A stretch of DNA of 64,000 nt from Micromonospora lupini (GTDB taxonomy: Bacteria; Actinomycetota; Actinomycetes; Mycobacteriales; Micromonosporaceae), in NCBI RefSeq assembly GCF_026342015.1, contig NZ_JAPENL010000002.1, positions 2,547,001 through 2,611,000 on the forward strand, written 5' to 3'. The notes below the pieces were generated by a model. The model searched no databases. It was not told the origin of the DNA and saw only the letters and a list, made by a program, of their open reading frames with translations. The first letter of the stretch is position 1; the number at the start of each line of letters is the position of its first letter. Shown here piece after piece: positions 1-7,645 of this stretch. Position numbers and translations under genes: made by a program.

Positions 1-78
1 GGCGTGTCCCGGCCGACCGTCGCGACTGTTAATCCGAGTGACACCCAGATTGGTGGTCTGCGCGGCGGAGGAGTCGGC

Positions 79-1227
79 GTGGCGAAGACTGATTCGACGG
101 GTTCCACATGGCGGTACCGCTGGGCGCAGCGGCAGAACGTGCGGCGGGTCAGCACGTTCCGCGGCGCCGAGACGGCCTGGCGGCGACGCGACGACGAGTT
201 ACGGCGGCTGCGCGCGCTGGCCGCCGACTTCCAGGGCTCCGTGGCGGCAGGCGCGGGCCTCCCACTTGAGCTGGTCGACGACGAGGTCGTGCTGTGGGCC
301 CTGCCCGCCGCGCAACTGGTCGAGGTGCGACACACGACAGTGCTGCCCGCGCCGGACCTGACGGTCGCCGCGCCGGCCGCGCCGCTGCGCCCACGCCGGC
401 CCGACGGCGTACGCGTCACCGACGCCGGCATGGCAGTCATCACCAGCCGTCGCCTGGTCCTGCTCGGCGGACGTGGCCGGCGCGACTGGGCGTACGGCCG
501 GATGACCGGCCTGGCCCACGACCCGGCGGCGCCGGTGACCCTGATCCAGGTGCTGGACCGGCGGCGTGCCTCCGGGTTGTTGCTGCCCACCGACGCGGCT
601 GCGGACTTCCGGTTCAAGCTGACGCTTGCCTTCGCCGACGCGATCGAGCAGCGCGCCGCGGTGCTCGCCCAGCTCGACGAGCTGATCGCGGAGCACGACC
701 AGCTCAAGCCGTTCCGGCCGGCGGTGGCCACGCCCGCGCAGGCCCGGCTGTCCTCGCTGGTTCCTGGTGGTCGCCGGACCATCGCGGTGGCGGCGGGCAT
801 CGCGCTGCTGGTGCCGGCGGCGCTGTTCGACTCGAACCCGTCGGACCCGACCGGCGGCGCGGAGGTCGCGGCGGCGGCCACGCCGGCGTCGACGCCCAGC
901 GCGCCTTCCGCGCTGCTGCGCCCGGCGGCCCCGGCGCCCGCGCGCACCACCGCGACCAAGCGGACGTCCGCGCCGCGCCCGTCGCCCACCGCGACCGCCG
1001 GGCCGCGCTGCGGCGCTCCGGAAAATCCCCTGGGGTACGACTTCTGTGGCGGAACCCGGGTCCGCCGGCCGGCCGCCGAGGTCTGCGACTGGTTCGAGTG
1101 CGTGCCGCAGTTCTGGGCGGGCCGGGGCTATCTGGTGCAGTGTCGGGACGGCGCGGTCAGCCTGACCGGTGGCCGCGCGGGCGCGTGCGCCGACCATCGG
1201 GGTGTCCGGCGGACCATCTCTCAGTAA
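79..1227 (+). CDS. Membrane protein with cysteine-containing C-terminal domain
   Basis: A 382-residue protein if it starts at the GTG at 79, which follows a good purine-rich ribosome site (ggcggaggag). The frame stays open further upstream without a comparable site. The N-terminal 230 residues are soluble and start with a basic W-R-x-R-W region. One membrane segment lies near residues 235-252 (IAVAAGIALLVPAALF), followed by an Ala/Pro/Thr-rich stretch. The last 70 residues form a Cys-containing module (CGAPENPLGYDFCGG, then CRDGAVSLTGGRAGAC) of a kind seen at the C-terminus of many actinobacterial secreted or membrane proteins. It is probably an anchored cell-surface protein. The gene at 5868 is a paralog over the N-terminal domain but lacks the Cys module. 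Function unknown. Confidence 0.75.
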   Translation: MAKTDSTGSTWRYRWAQRQNVRRVSTFRGAETAWRRRDDELRRLRALAADFQGSVAAGAGLPLELVDDEVVLWALPAAQLVEVRHTTVLPAPDLTVAAPAAPLRPRRPDGVRVTDAGMAVITSRRLVLLGGRGRRDWAYGRMTGLAHDPAAPVTLIQVLDRRRASGLLLPTDAAADFRFKLTLAFADAIEQRAAVLAQLDELIAEHDQLKPFRPAVATPAQARLSSLVPGGRRTIAVAAGIALLVPAALFDSNPSDPTGGAEVAAAATPASTPSAPSALLRPAAPAPARTTATKRTSAPRPSPTATAGPRCGAPENPLGYDFCGGTRVRRPAAEVCDWFECVPQFWAGRGYLVQCRDGAVSLTGGRAGACADHRGVRRTISQ

Positions 1228-1272
1228 CCTCATTTGGGAGTTATTGTCCGCTTCGGCGGCGAGAATGATCGT

Positions 1273-1806
1273 GTGGAGATCCGGTCCGACGATGGTGCCC
1301 GGGTGCGGATCCGCCCGGTCGGCTACCAGCCCGGCATCGACCCGCCCGACGATCCCGAGCGGGCCGCGCCGGGCTGGCAGGACTGGCTGCTCATCGAGGT
1401 GGACGCCCGCACCGCCGACGGCCAGACCTGGTCGCACCACTACCCGAGCATGCTGGTCGAGGAGGCCCGCGCGCTTGGCAGTTGGCTGCACGGCCAGGCG
1501 ACGGCGGCCAGCGGACCGACCCCGCCGTCGGCGATGGTCCGCTTCACCGAGCCCAACCTGGTCCTGCGTACCCGGGCGATCCGCCGCCGCCGGCTGGAGC
1601 TGACCGTCGAGTTCTCCGCCGAGTCACTGCCCCCGTGGATTCGCCGACCCGCCACCGCCGTCTACCCGCTGCTCCTCACCGTCTCCGCGGACGCCCTCGC
1701 CGCCGCCGCCGACCAGTGGGCCGGGCACTGCGAGGCGTACCCACCGCGAACGCGGTCGCGCTTTCCGGCGGACGGTCCACTGCCGCGCCACAGGCGCGCC
1801 GGCTGA
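1273..1806 (+). CDS. WapI-type immunity-like protein
   Basis: A 177-residue soluble protein. The GTG at 1273 is preferred because homologs begin near IRSDDG; the frame also extends to a TTG at 1234 that has no ribosome site. Motifs DWLLIEVDARTADGQ, YPSMLVEEARALGSWL, FTEPNL and SAESLPPW match the pattern of WapI-family immunity proteins of actinobacteria as I recall it. In that family the protein is thought to neutralise a polymorphic toxin, but no toxin gene lies next door, so the role here is inferred. The last codons fall inside a tandem repeat at 1781-1866, so the C-terminus may have been altered by repeat expansion. Confidence 0.6.
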   Translation: MEIRSDDGARVRIRPVGYQPGIDPPDDPERAAPGWQDWLLIEVDARTADGQTWSHHYPSMLVEEARALGSWLHGQATAASGPTPPSAMVRFTEPNLVLRTRAIRRRRLELTVEFSAESLPPWIRRPATAVYPLLLTVSADALAAAADQWAGHCEAYPPRTRSRFPADGPLPRHRRAG

Positions 1807-1866
1807 TACTGCCGCGCCACAGGCGTGCCGGCTGATACCGCCGCGCGCCACAGGCGCGCCGGCTGA
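1781..1866 (+). repeat. Three tandem 28-29 bp repeats
   Basis: Three near-identical copies begin at 1781, 1810 and 1838. Each has the core gccacaggcgcgccggctga; the second has one change, and the third has two extra bases and a different first base. Each core holds the palindrome ggcgcgcc (ggcgtgcc in the second copy). The first copy contains the stop codon of the WapI-like gene, and the others fill the gap before the sigma factor gene. Confidence 0.85.
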
Positions 1867-1924
1867 CGCCTGGTGGTGCGGTGTTCCTTGTCCCCACCGG
1901 ACGGGCCTGCTGTGATGGGCGGTC

Positions 1925-3199
1925 ATGGGAGACGAGCAGGTGCACCGCACAGTCGAGGCGGTGTGGCGGATCGAGGCCGGGCGGGTGATCGCCGCCCTGG
2001 CCGCCGTGGTGCGTGACGTGGGCTGGGCCGAGGAGTTGGCCCAGGACGCATTGGTCGCCGCACTGGAACAGTGGCCGCGCGACGGGGTACCGGCCAACCC
2101 GGGTGCCTGGCTCACCACTGTCGGCAAACGACGGGCGATCGACGCGCTGCGCCGCCGGACCCTGCTGGAACGACGGGTCGCCGACCTCTGGCGAGATCTC
2201 GGCGACGACCAGTTCTTCCCCGACTTCGACGCCGCCTTCGAGGAACGGATCGACGACGACCTCCTGCGGCTGGTCTTCACGGCCTGCCATCCGGTGCTGT
2301 CGCCGCAGGCGCGGGCGGCACTGACCCTGCGGATGCTCGGCGGGCTGAAGACCGACGAGATCGCCCGCGCGTTCCTGGTGCCGGAGACCACTGTCGCGCA
2401 GCGGATCACCCGCGCCAAGAAGACCCTCGCCGATGCGAAGGTGCCGTTCGAGGTGCCAGGCATCGAGGAGCGCGGCGAACGGCTCGCCTCCGTGCTGGAG
2501 GTGATCTACCTGATCTTCAACGAGGGTTACTCGGCGACCGCCGGCGACGACTGGATGCGCCCGGCCCTCTGCGCGGAGGCGCTGCGCCTGGCCCGCGTCC
2601 TCCAGGGGCTGATGCCCGCGGAACCGGAGGTGCACGGGCTCGCCGCGCTGCTGGAAATCCAGGCGTCCCGCACCGCGGCGAGGGTCGACCCGGCGGGAGA
2701 GCCGATCCTGCTCCTGGAACAGGACCGCGGACGGTGGGACCACCTGCTGATCCGCCGGGGCCTGGCAGCCCTCGACCAGGCCCGAGCAGCCGGCATCCCC
2801 GCCGGTCCGTACACCCTCCAGGCGGAGATCGCCGCCTGCCACGCGCGGGCGCGTACCCCGCAGGAGACGGACTGGACGCGGATCGCGGCCGGCTACGCGG
2901 AGCTGGCCCGGGTCGTACCGTCGCCGGTCGTGGAGCTGAACCGGGCCGTCGCGGTCTCCTTCGCCGACGGCCCTGCCGCCGGCCTGGACCTGGCGCGGGC
3001 GCTCGCCGACGAGCCGGCGCTGGCCGGCTACCACCTGCTGTCAAGCGTGCTCGGGGACCTGCTGGCGAAGCTGGGCCGCTACGACGAGGCGCGCGTCGAG
3101 TTCGACCGGGCAGCCCACCTCACCGGCAACGAACGTGAGCGGGCGCTGCTGTTCGCCCGTGCCGCCGACTGTGCCCGCGGCGTCGCGCCGACCCGCTGA
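1925..3199 (+). CDS. ECF42-type RNA polymerase sigma factor
   Basis: A 424-residue extracytoplasmic-function sigma factor. Sigma region 2 lies in about residues 15-80 (WAEELAQDALVAALEQW, then WLTTVGKRRAIDALRRR). Region 4 lies at about 120-175 (LTLRMLGGLKTDEIARAF, then TVAQRITRAKKTL). A long C-terminal helical extension of about 240 residues starts at VIYLIFNEGYSA and ends in TPR-like helices. This extension and the DGPF-domain protein encoded two genes downstream are the hallmarks of group ECF42. No anti-sigma factor gene is present; in this group the C-terminal extension is known to influence activity. A probable target promoter lies just downstream at 3219-3244. The ATG at 1925 was chosen as the first in-frame start. 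Confidence 0.93.
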   Translation: MGDEQVHRTVEAVWRIEAGRVIAALAAVVRDVGWAEELAQDALVAALEQWPRDGVPANPGAWLTTVGKRRAIDALRRRTLLERRVADLWRDLGDDQFFPDFDAAFEERIDDDLLRLVFTACHPVLSPQARAALTLRMLGGLKTDEIARAFLVPETTVAQRITRAKKTLADAKVPFEVPGIEERGERLASVLEVIYLIFNEGYSATAGDDWMRPALCAEALRLARVLQGLMPAEPEVHGLAALLEIQASRTAARVDPAGEPILLLEQDRGRWDHLLIRRGLAALDQARAAGIPAGPYTLQAEIAACHARARTPQETDWTRIAAGYAELARVVPSPVVELNRAVAVSFADGPAAGLDLARALADEPALAGYHLLSSVLGDLLAKLGRYDEARVEFDRAAHLTGNERERALLFARAADCARGVAPTR

Positions 3200-3218
3200 G
3201 AAATTCTTCGACTGTCAT

Positions 3219-3244
3219 GTCGTATCCCGTGCCCTCCACTCGAC
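3219..3244 (+). promoter_or_regulatory. Candidate ECF42-dependent promoter
   Basis: TGTCGT at 3219-3224 and CGAC at 3241-3244 are separated by 16 bases. This resembles the TGTCGA / CG(A or T)C pattern reported for ECF42 sigma factors in Streptomyces. It sits after the sigma gene and before the DUF998 and DGPF genes, as expected for an ECF42 target. Only one instance was inspected, so it is a pattern match. Confidence 0.4.
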
Positions 3245-3315
3245 GCGTCAGTGAAAGCCGGCTCGCACCGGCGCGCGGGACCGGCGACCGGCCGGGCACA
3301 GACGAGGAGAGGGAC

Positions 3316-3990
3316 ATGACGACGACGGAGAACGAGACGAGAGCACGGTCCGCGGTGGCAGGCGCCGACCCCCGGCGTACGACGACCAGGGCGCTACTGG
3401 CCGGCGGAGTCCTCGCCGGGCCGCTGTTCGGGGTGGTGGCGGCCGCCCAGGTGCTCACCCGCGACGGGTTCGACCTGAGCCGGCAGCCGCTCAGCCTGCT
3501 CGCTCTCGGCGACCTGGGCTGGATCCAGACCGCCAACTTCGTGCTGACCGGGTTGCTCGCCCTCGCCGCCGCGGTCGGGCTGCGCCGGACGCTGAGCGGC
3601 GAGCCGGGCGGGACGTGGGGGCCTGCGCTGATCGCCGTGCACGGCCTCGGCCTGGTCATCGCCGGGGTGTTGGTTTCCGACCCGAGCATGGGCTGGCCGG
3701 CAGGCGCGCCGGAGGGCACGCCCGACACGCTGAGCTGGCACGCCATCGGTCACGGCGTCGGCGCGGGGCTGGCCTTCGGCTCACTGCCCATCGCCTGCCT
3801 GGTCTTCGCCCGCACCTGGTGGCGGGACGGGGAGCGCCTGTGGGCGGCGTTCTCGCTCGGCTGCGCGCTCGCCGTCGTCGCCGTCCTGGCCTGGCCCGAC
3901 CAGGACACCCTCAGCGTCCGGATGGCGCTCGCCTGCGTACCCACCTTCGGCTGGCTCACCGCGCTCTGCGCTCGACTGATCAACCGCTGA
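3316..3990 (+). CDS. DUF998-family membrane protein
   Basis: A 224-residue integral membrane protein with about six hydrophobic segments, including ALLAGGVLAGPLFGVVAAAQ and FVLTGLLALAAAVGL. The arrangement and the motif FDLSRQPLSLLALGDLGWIQ fit the DUF998 family, whose biochemical role is not established. The ATG at 3316 follows the ribosome site gaggagaggg; the open frame upstream to 3217 lies across the candidate promoter and is probably not translated. It is the middle gene of the sigma factor/DUF998/DGPF group. Confidence 0.85.
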   Translation: MTTTENETRARSAVAGADPRRTTTRALLAGGVLAGPLFGVVAAAQVLTRDGFDLSRQPLSLLALGDLGWIQTANFVLTGLLALAAAVGLRRTLSGEPGGTWGPALIAVHGLGLVIAGVLVSDPSMGWPAGAPEGTPDTLSWHAIGHGVGAGLAFGSLPIACLVFARTWWRDGERLWAAFSLGCALAVVAVLAWPDQDTLSVRMALACVPTFGWLTALCARLINR

Positions 3991-4022
3991 CCATCACTCA
4001 TCGATCTGGAGAGGACCGACCC

Positions 4023-4403
4023 ATGCGCTACATGATGATGCACAAGCTCGACGAGAACCTGCCGGGAGCATTCAACCCGAGCCCGGAGTTCATGGCCCGG
4101 ATGGAGGGTTTCATGAAGGAGGTCGCGCAGGCAGGGATCCTGGTCGCCGCCGAAGGGCTCTGCCCGACCGTCACGGACGCCACCCGGATCACCGTCAGCG
4201 GCGGCAAGACCACGGTCACCGACGGGCCGTTCACCGAGACCAAGGAACTGATCGCCGGGTTCGCGCTCGTGGACGTGCGCTCCCGCGAGGAGGCCGTGGA
4301 GTGGGGGCGACGGTTCGTCGACGTCTTCGCCACGACGATCGGTGAGGTGGAGGTGGACATCCGCCGGGTGTACGAGGCCCCCGAGCCCGGTCAACCGGTC
4401 TGA
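4023..4403 (+). CDS. DGPF-domain (YCII-related) protein
   Basis: A 126-residue small protein of the YCII/DGPF superfamily. It starts MRYMMMHK and carries the defining motif VTDGPFTETKELIAGF near residue 63. Ribosome site gagagg precedes the ATG at 4023. DGPF proteins are the standard genomic partners of ECF42 sigma factors and are transcribed under their control; their enzymatic role is unknown. The gene is followed at once by a strong hairpin, marking the end of the unit. Confidence 0.92.
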   Translation: MRYMMMHKLDENLPGAFNPSPEFMARMEGFMKEVAQAGILVAAEGLCPTVTDATRITVSGGKTTVTDGPFTETKELIAGFALVDVRSREEAVEWGRRFVDVFATTIGEVEVDIRRVYEAPEPGQPV

Positions 4404-4410
4404 CCTCCGC

Positions 4411-4446
4411 CGCGCCGCCGTCCGGGTCGCCCCGGGCGGCGGCGCG
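4411..4446 (+). terminator. Hairpin terminator after the DGPF gene
   Basis: cgcgccgccgtccgg at 4411-4425 pairs with ccgggcggcggcgcg at 4432-4446, 15 bp with one G-T pair and a 6-base loop. No T-tract follows, which is usual for high-GC actinomycetes. Confidence 0.7.
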
Positions 4447-4508
4447 TGCACGCACCGCCCCGCGACGGGTATGGTGATCGTCGTCAGCCCCGAGAGGAGG
4501 TGAGCCCG

Positions 4509-4562
4509 GTGACCACCCATCGTCATTCCTGGGCGCTCCTCTCCGCCGGCCCCCACAGCTGA
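4509..4562 (+). CDS. Possible 17-codon leader peptide
   Basis: A GTG-started frame of 17 codons (MTTHRHSWALLSAGPHS) lies behind a near-ideal ribosome site (gagaggaggtgagcccg). It ends 41 bases before the epoxide hydrolase start. Its only support is the quality of the ribosome site and its position; no pause-type codon run or attenuator hairpin is obvious. It may be chance. Confidence 0.25.
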   Translation: MTTHRHSWALLSAGPHS

Positions 4563-4603
4563 CCTTCCGCGTCGGGGAGTGCGCCCTCCTTATCGGAGGA
4601 TCC

Positions 4604-5734
4604 ATGTCTGTCTCCCCGTTCCGCATCGACGTACCCGATGCGGTCCTCGACGACCTGCGGGCCCGACTGGCCCGTACCCGTTTCACCGACCGCAGCGGCG
4701 ACCGACCGTGGCAGGGCGGCACCGATCCCGACTACCTGCGGGACCTGGTGTCCTACTGGCACGACGGGTTCGACTGGCGTGCCCGCGAGGCCGCGCTCAA
4801 CGCGTACCCCCAGCAATTGGCGCTCGTCGGCGGCCGGAAGCTGCACTTCCTGCACGTCCGGGCGACCCGTCCGGCCGGCGCGCCCGCGCCGCCGCCGTTG
4901 CTCCTGAGCCACGGCTGGCCCAGCAGCTTCGTCGAGATGCTGCCCCTGGTCGACCGGCTCACCAGCCCCACAGGTGGCGCGTTCGACGTGGTGGTGCCCT
5001 CGCTGCCCGGCTTCGGCTGGTCGGAGCTGCCCGACGGGCCGCTGACCCGGGCGGTGCTGGCCCGGACGTTGCACGAGCTGATGACAGACGTGCTCGGCTA
5101 CCAGCGGTACGGCGCGTTCGGCGGCGACGTCGGCGGGGTGGTCACGGGCTGGCTCGGCGCCCTCTACCCGGAGCAGGTCGCCGGCATCCACATGATCCAT
5201 CCACCGTTCCCGGCCAGCTTCGACGCCCGTCCGCTGTCTGCCGCCGAGCAGGCGTTCCTGGACGCCGAGGCCGCGTACGACGAGACCGACGGTGGCTACA
5301 GCGCCATCATGGGCACCCGGCCGGACACCCTCGCGGCGGCGCTCGTCGACTCACCGGCGGGGCTGGCCGCCTGGCTCGTCGACAAGTACCGGGACTGGAG
5401 CGACAACGACGGCGACCTGGCCAACAGCATCGACACCGACACCCTGCTCACCGTCATCACGCTCTACTGGGTGACCGGCACGATCGGCTCGTCGTTCCGG
5501 CAGTACGCCGACTTCGACCACAACACGCCACGTCCCCCGATCACCGTGCCGGCCGCGTTCACGGTGAGCTGCGAACCCTCGCAGGCCGACTTCCCCCGGG
5601 AGATCGCCGAGCGGGCCTGCACCGACATCCGGCACTGGAGCGAACCGGATCGCGGCGGGCACTTCATGCCCCTGGAGGAGCCGGACCTGCTCGCCGCTGA
5701 GCTGAGGGAGTTCTTCACCTCGCTGCGGCCGTAG
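4604..5734 (+). CDS. Epoxide hydrolase, EHN-type alpha/beta hydrolase
   Basis: A 376-residue cytosolic enzyme that likely opens epoxides to diols. The N-terminal EHN cap-like domain (FRIDVPDAVLDDLRARLART) covers about residues 1-110 and is followed by the alpha/beta-hydrolase core. Visible motifs are the oxyanion HGWP near 103, the nucleophile Asp175 in FGGDVGG, and catalytic His353 in RGGHFMPLEEP. Length matches the family. The ATG at 4604 has the ribosome site cggagga six bases upstream. The gene stands alone, ending in a 16-bp hairpin. The natural substrate cannot be read from sequence; related enzymes act on aromatic or terpenoid epoxides. Confidence 0.9.
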   Translation: MSVSPFRIDVPDAVLDDLRARLARTRFTDRSGDRPWQGGTDPDYLRDLVSYWHDGFDWRAREAALNAYPQQLALVGGRKLHFLHVRATRPAGAPAPPPLLLSHGWPSSFVEMLPLVDRLTSPTGGAFDVVVPSLPGFGWSELPDGPLTRAVLARTLHELMTDVLGYQRYGAFGGDVGGVVTGWLGALYPEQVAGIHMIHPPFPASFDARPLSAAEQAFLDAEAAYDETDGGYSAIMGTRPDTLAAALVDSPAGLAAWLVDKYRDWSDNDGDLANSIDTDTLLTVITLYWVTGTIGSSFRQYADFDHNTPRPPITVPAAFTVSCEPSQADFPREIAERACTDIRHWSEPDRGGHFMPLEEPDLLAAELREFFTSLRP

Positions 5735-5742
5735 TGCTGTCC

Positions 5743-5778
5743 CGGCGGCTGCTCCGGTCTCCACCGGAGCAGCCGCCG
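5743..5778 (+). terminator. Hairpin terminator after the epoxide hydrolase
   Basis: A perfect 16-bp inverted repeat: 5743-5758 pairs with 5763-5778 around the 4-base loop ctcc. It begins nine bases after the stop codon. Confidence 0.8.
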
Positions 5779-5867
5779 ACGTCCGTCAATTCTCTCCTTT
5801 CGGGAGCAAAGGGAAGCATCGATCCCCGCAGCGTTCCCTGTCACGTACATGAGCGGTTGTACCGCGC

Positions 5868-7046
5868 GTGACCGTGACCGCACTGGCACCTTCCTCCTGG
5901 CGGCTCGCCTGGGCCGAGCGCGAGAACGACAGGCGTCGGCGCGCGTACCGCGACGCCACCGCAGCCTGGCGTCGACGCCAGGACCACCTGGTCCGGCTCC
6001 GCATCGAGGCCGCCGGGTTCCTCGGATGTACGCAGCCCCGCACCGGCCTCCCCGTCGACCTCGACGACGACGAACTCGTCTTTCGCGTCGTACCCGTCGC
6101 AGAGCTTGTCGAGGCGGAGGCCCGGCACGTCGCCGGCCTGCCCACGCCCGGCGGTTGTGCCCTCGCCGAGACTGCCGACGCGGCCCTGCCGGCGGGCCTG
6201 CGTGTCGTCGACAGTGGCATGGCCGTCGTGACCAGCCACCGCGTGGCCTTCGCCGGCCGCGAGCACCGGCGCGAATGGCGGTACGCGGACCTGCGTGGCG
6301 CCGCCCACCACCCCGACGTGCCTGTCACCCTGCTGCACGACAGCGCTCGACTCTGCGGACTGCGGGTCCCGGCCAGCACGGCCGTGAACTTCCGGTTCTA
6401 CCTCACCCTCGCGGCCACCGAGGACCGCGCCGCCGTGACCGCGCAGGTCGATGCCCTGCTTGCCGCGCACCAGGCCACCCCGCCGGTGCCGCTGTCGCCG
6501 GTCGCCCCGGTCGACGCGCCCCTGACGGCCGTACGCCCGGACCGCCGAGCCCTCGCTGTCGCCACGGTCGCGACTGTGGTGTTCGCGACGCTGGGCCCCG
6601 GCGCGGTGGGGTCACCGGACGTCGGCCCGGTGCGACGGGCGGAAGCGGCGACCATCGCGCCCAGCGCGGACAGCAGCGCCCCGACCCTCAGCGGCGAGCT
6701 GGTGATGCTGGACCGGGGCACGCCTGCGACGGCGAATGACGCCTCGGTCGGGCCGCCCGTCCCAGCTCCTGCCGTCCACCCGGTGGTCCCGGCGCGGGTG
6801 CCGGCTGCCCGTTCGGCAGCGCTTGCCCCGCGAGCCCGGTCAGCCGGTCCGGCCGTCCCCGCCGATCCCGTCGCGTCCGTTGCCCCGGTCCCGTCCGCGC
6901 CGGTCCCGCCGACCGCGCCGGCTCCTTCGGTGAGCGCGACGCCGACGCCCGACCTGACGGACCAGCCCACGGCGAGTCTTTCGCCCTCACCCTCGCCGTC
7001 ACCCAGCGAGCCGGCAGTGACCGTCACACCTCAGGTCAGCCCATAG
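5868..7046 (+). CDS. Single-pass membrane protein, paralog of the gene at 79
   Basis: A 392-residue protein paralogous to the product of the gene at 79. Shared features include SWRLAWAERENDRRRRAYRDATAAW versus the W-R-x-R-W start of the other, the block LPVDLDDDELVFRVVPVAELVE, GMAVVTSHRVAFAGR, and NFRFYLTLA. A weak membrane segment follows (ALAVATVATVVFATLGPGAV). The C-terminal 150 residues are a Pro/Ala/Ser-rich tail ending in SPSPSPSPSEP, with no cysteine module. The GTG at 5868 is the likely start. Its end overlaps the convergent VOC gene by 11 bases. Function unknown; a wall-spanning surface protein is a reasonable guess. Confidence 0.7.
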   Translation: MTVTALAPSSWRLAWAERENDRRRRAYRDATAAWRRRQDHLVRLRIEAAGFLGCTQPRTGLPVDLDDDELVFRVVPVAELVEAEARHVAGLPTPGGCALAETADAALPAGLRVVDSGMAVVTSHRVAFAGREHRREWRYADLRGAAHHPDVPVTLLHDSARLCGLRVPASTAVNFRFYLTLAATEDRAAVTAQVDALLAAHQATPPVPLSPVAPVDAPLTAVRPDRRALAVATVATVVFATLGPGAVGSPDVGPVRRAEAATIAPSADSSAPTLSGELVMLDRGTPATANDASVGPPVPAPAVHPVVPARVPAARSAALAPRARSAGPAVPADPVASVAPVPSAPVPPTAPAPSVSATPTPDLTDQPTASLSPSPSPSPSEPAVTVTPQVSP

Positions 7047-7473
7047 CGCCGAAGTCGGGGAGGGTCAGGGAGCCGTCCGGGCCGAGCGTGAAGCCGGGGT
7101 TCCAGGCGATCTCCCAGACGTGACCGTCCGGGTCGGCGAAGTAGCCGGCGTAGCCGCCGTAGAACGTCTCGCGCGCCGGTTGGGTCACCTCGGCGCCGGC
7201 CTTGCCCGCGGTGGCCATCACCTCGTCGACCTCCGCGCGTGAGCGGACGTTCTGGGCGAGGGTGATTCCGCCGAAGCCGCCGGTGTCCGGGTTGGGGACG
7301 CCCGCGTCGGCGGCGAGCTTGTCGCGGCTCCAGAGAACGAGGGCCAGGCCGCCGGCCTGGAGGAAGACCGTCTCCTCGACCTCCTGGCCGCGCCAGCCGA
7401 GCTGCTCGTAGAAGGTTTTGGCCCGCGCCAGGTCGGAGACGCCGAGAGTGATCAGGCTGATCCGCTGCTCCAT
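7036..7473 (-). CDS. VOC/glyoxalase-superfamily protein
   Basis: A 145-residue protein of the vicinal oxygen chelate superfamily. It has one pair of beta-alpha-beta-beta-beta units: ISLITLGVSDLARAKTFYEQLGW at the N-terminus and YAGYFADPDGHVWEIAWNP near the C-terminus, where the Glu of WEIAWNP is the usual metal ligand. Members include glyoxalases, dioxygenases and resistance proteins; the sequence does not tell which. It is transcribed toward the membrane protein gene and away from the NACHT gene. Confidence 0.85.
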   Translation of the reverse strand: MEQRISLITLGVSDLARAKTFYEQLGWRGQEVEETVFLQAGGLALVLWSRDKLAADAGVPNPDTGGFGGITLAQNVRSRAEVDEVMATAGKAGAEVTQPARETFYGGYAGYFADPDGHVWEIAWNPGFTLGPDGSLTLPDFGAMG

Positions 7474-7645
7474 CCTCGTAACTTAACGCGCAATCGCCCG
7501 GCGGGAGTGGAGGCGTCGACGGGCGGTCCAGTCGGCCGTTTCGGTCCAGGTGGCGGCGCGTCCGCCCGTCTGGCTGATTACCGCGCGGTGGAGGTCTCGT
7601 CACACTGGGCAAGTCCAGCTGTCGAACGGACGCCGGGGTGGGCCT

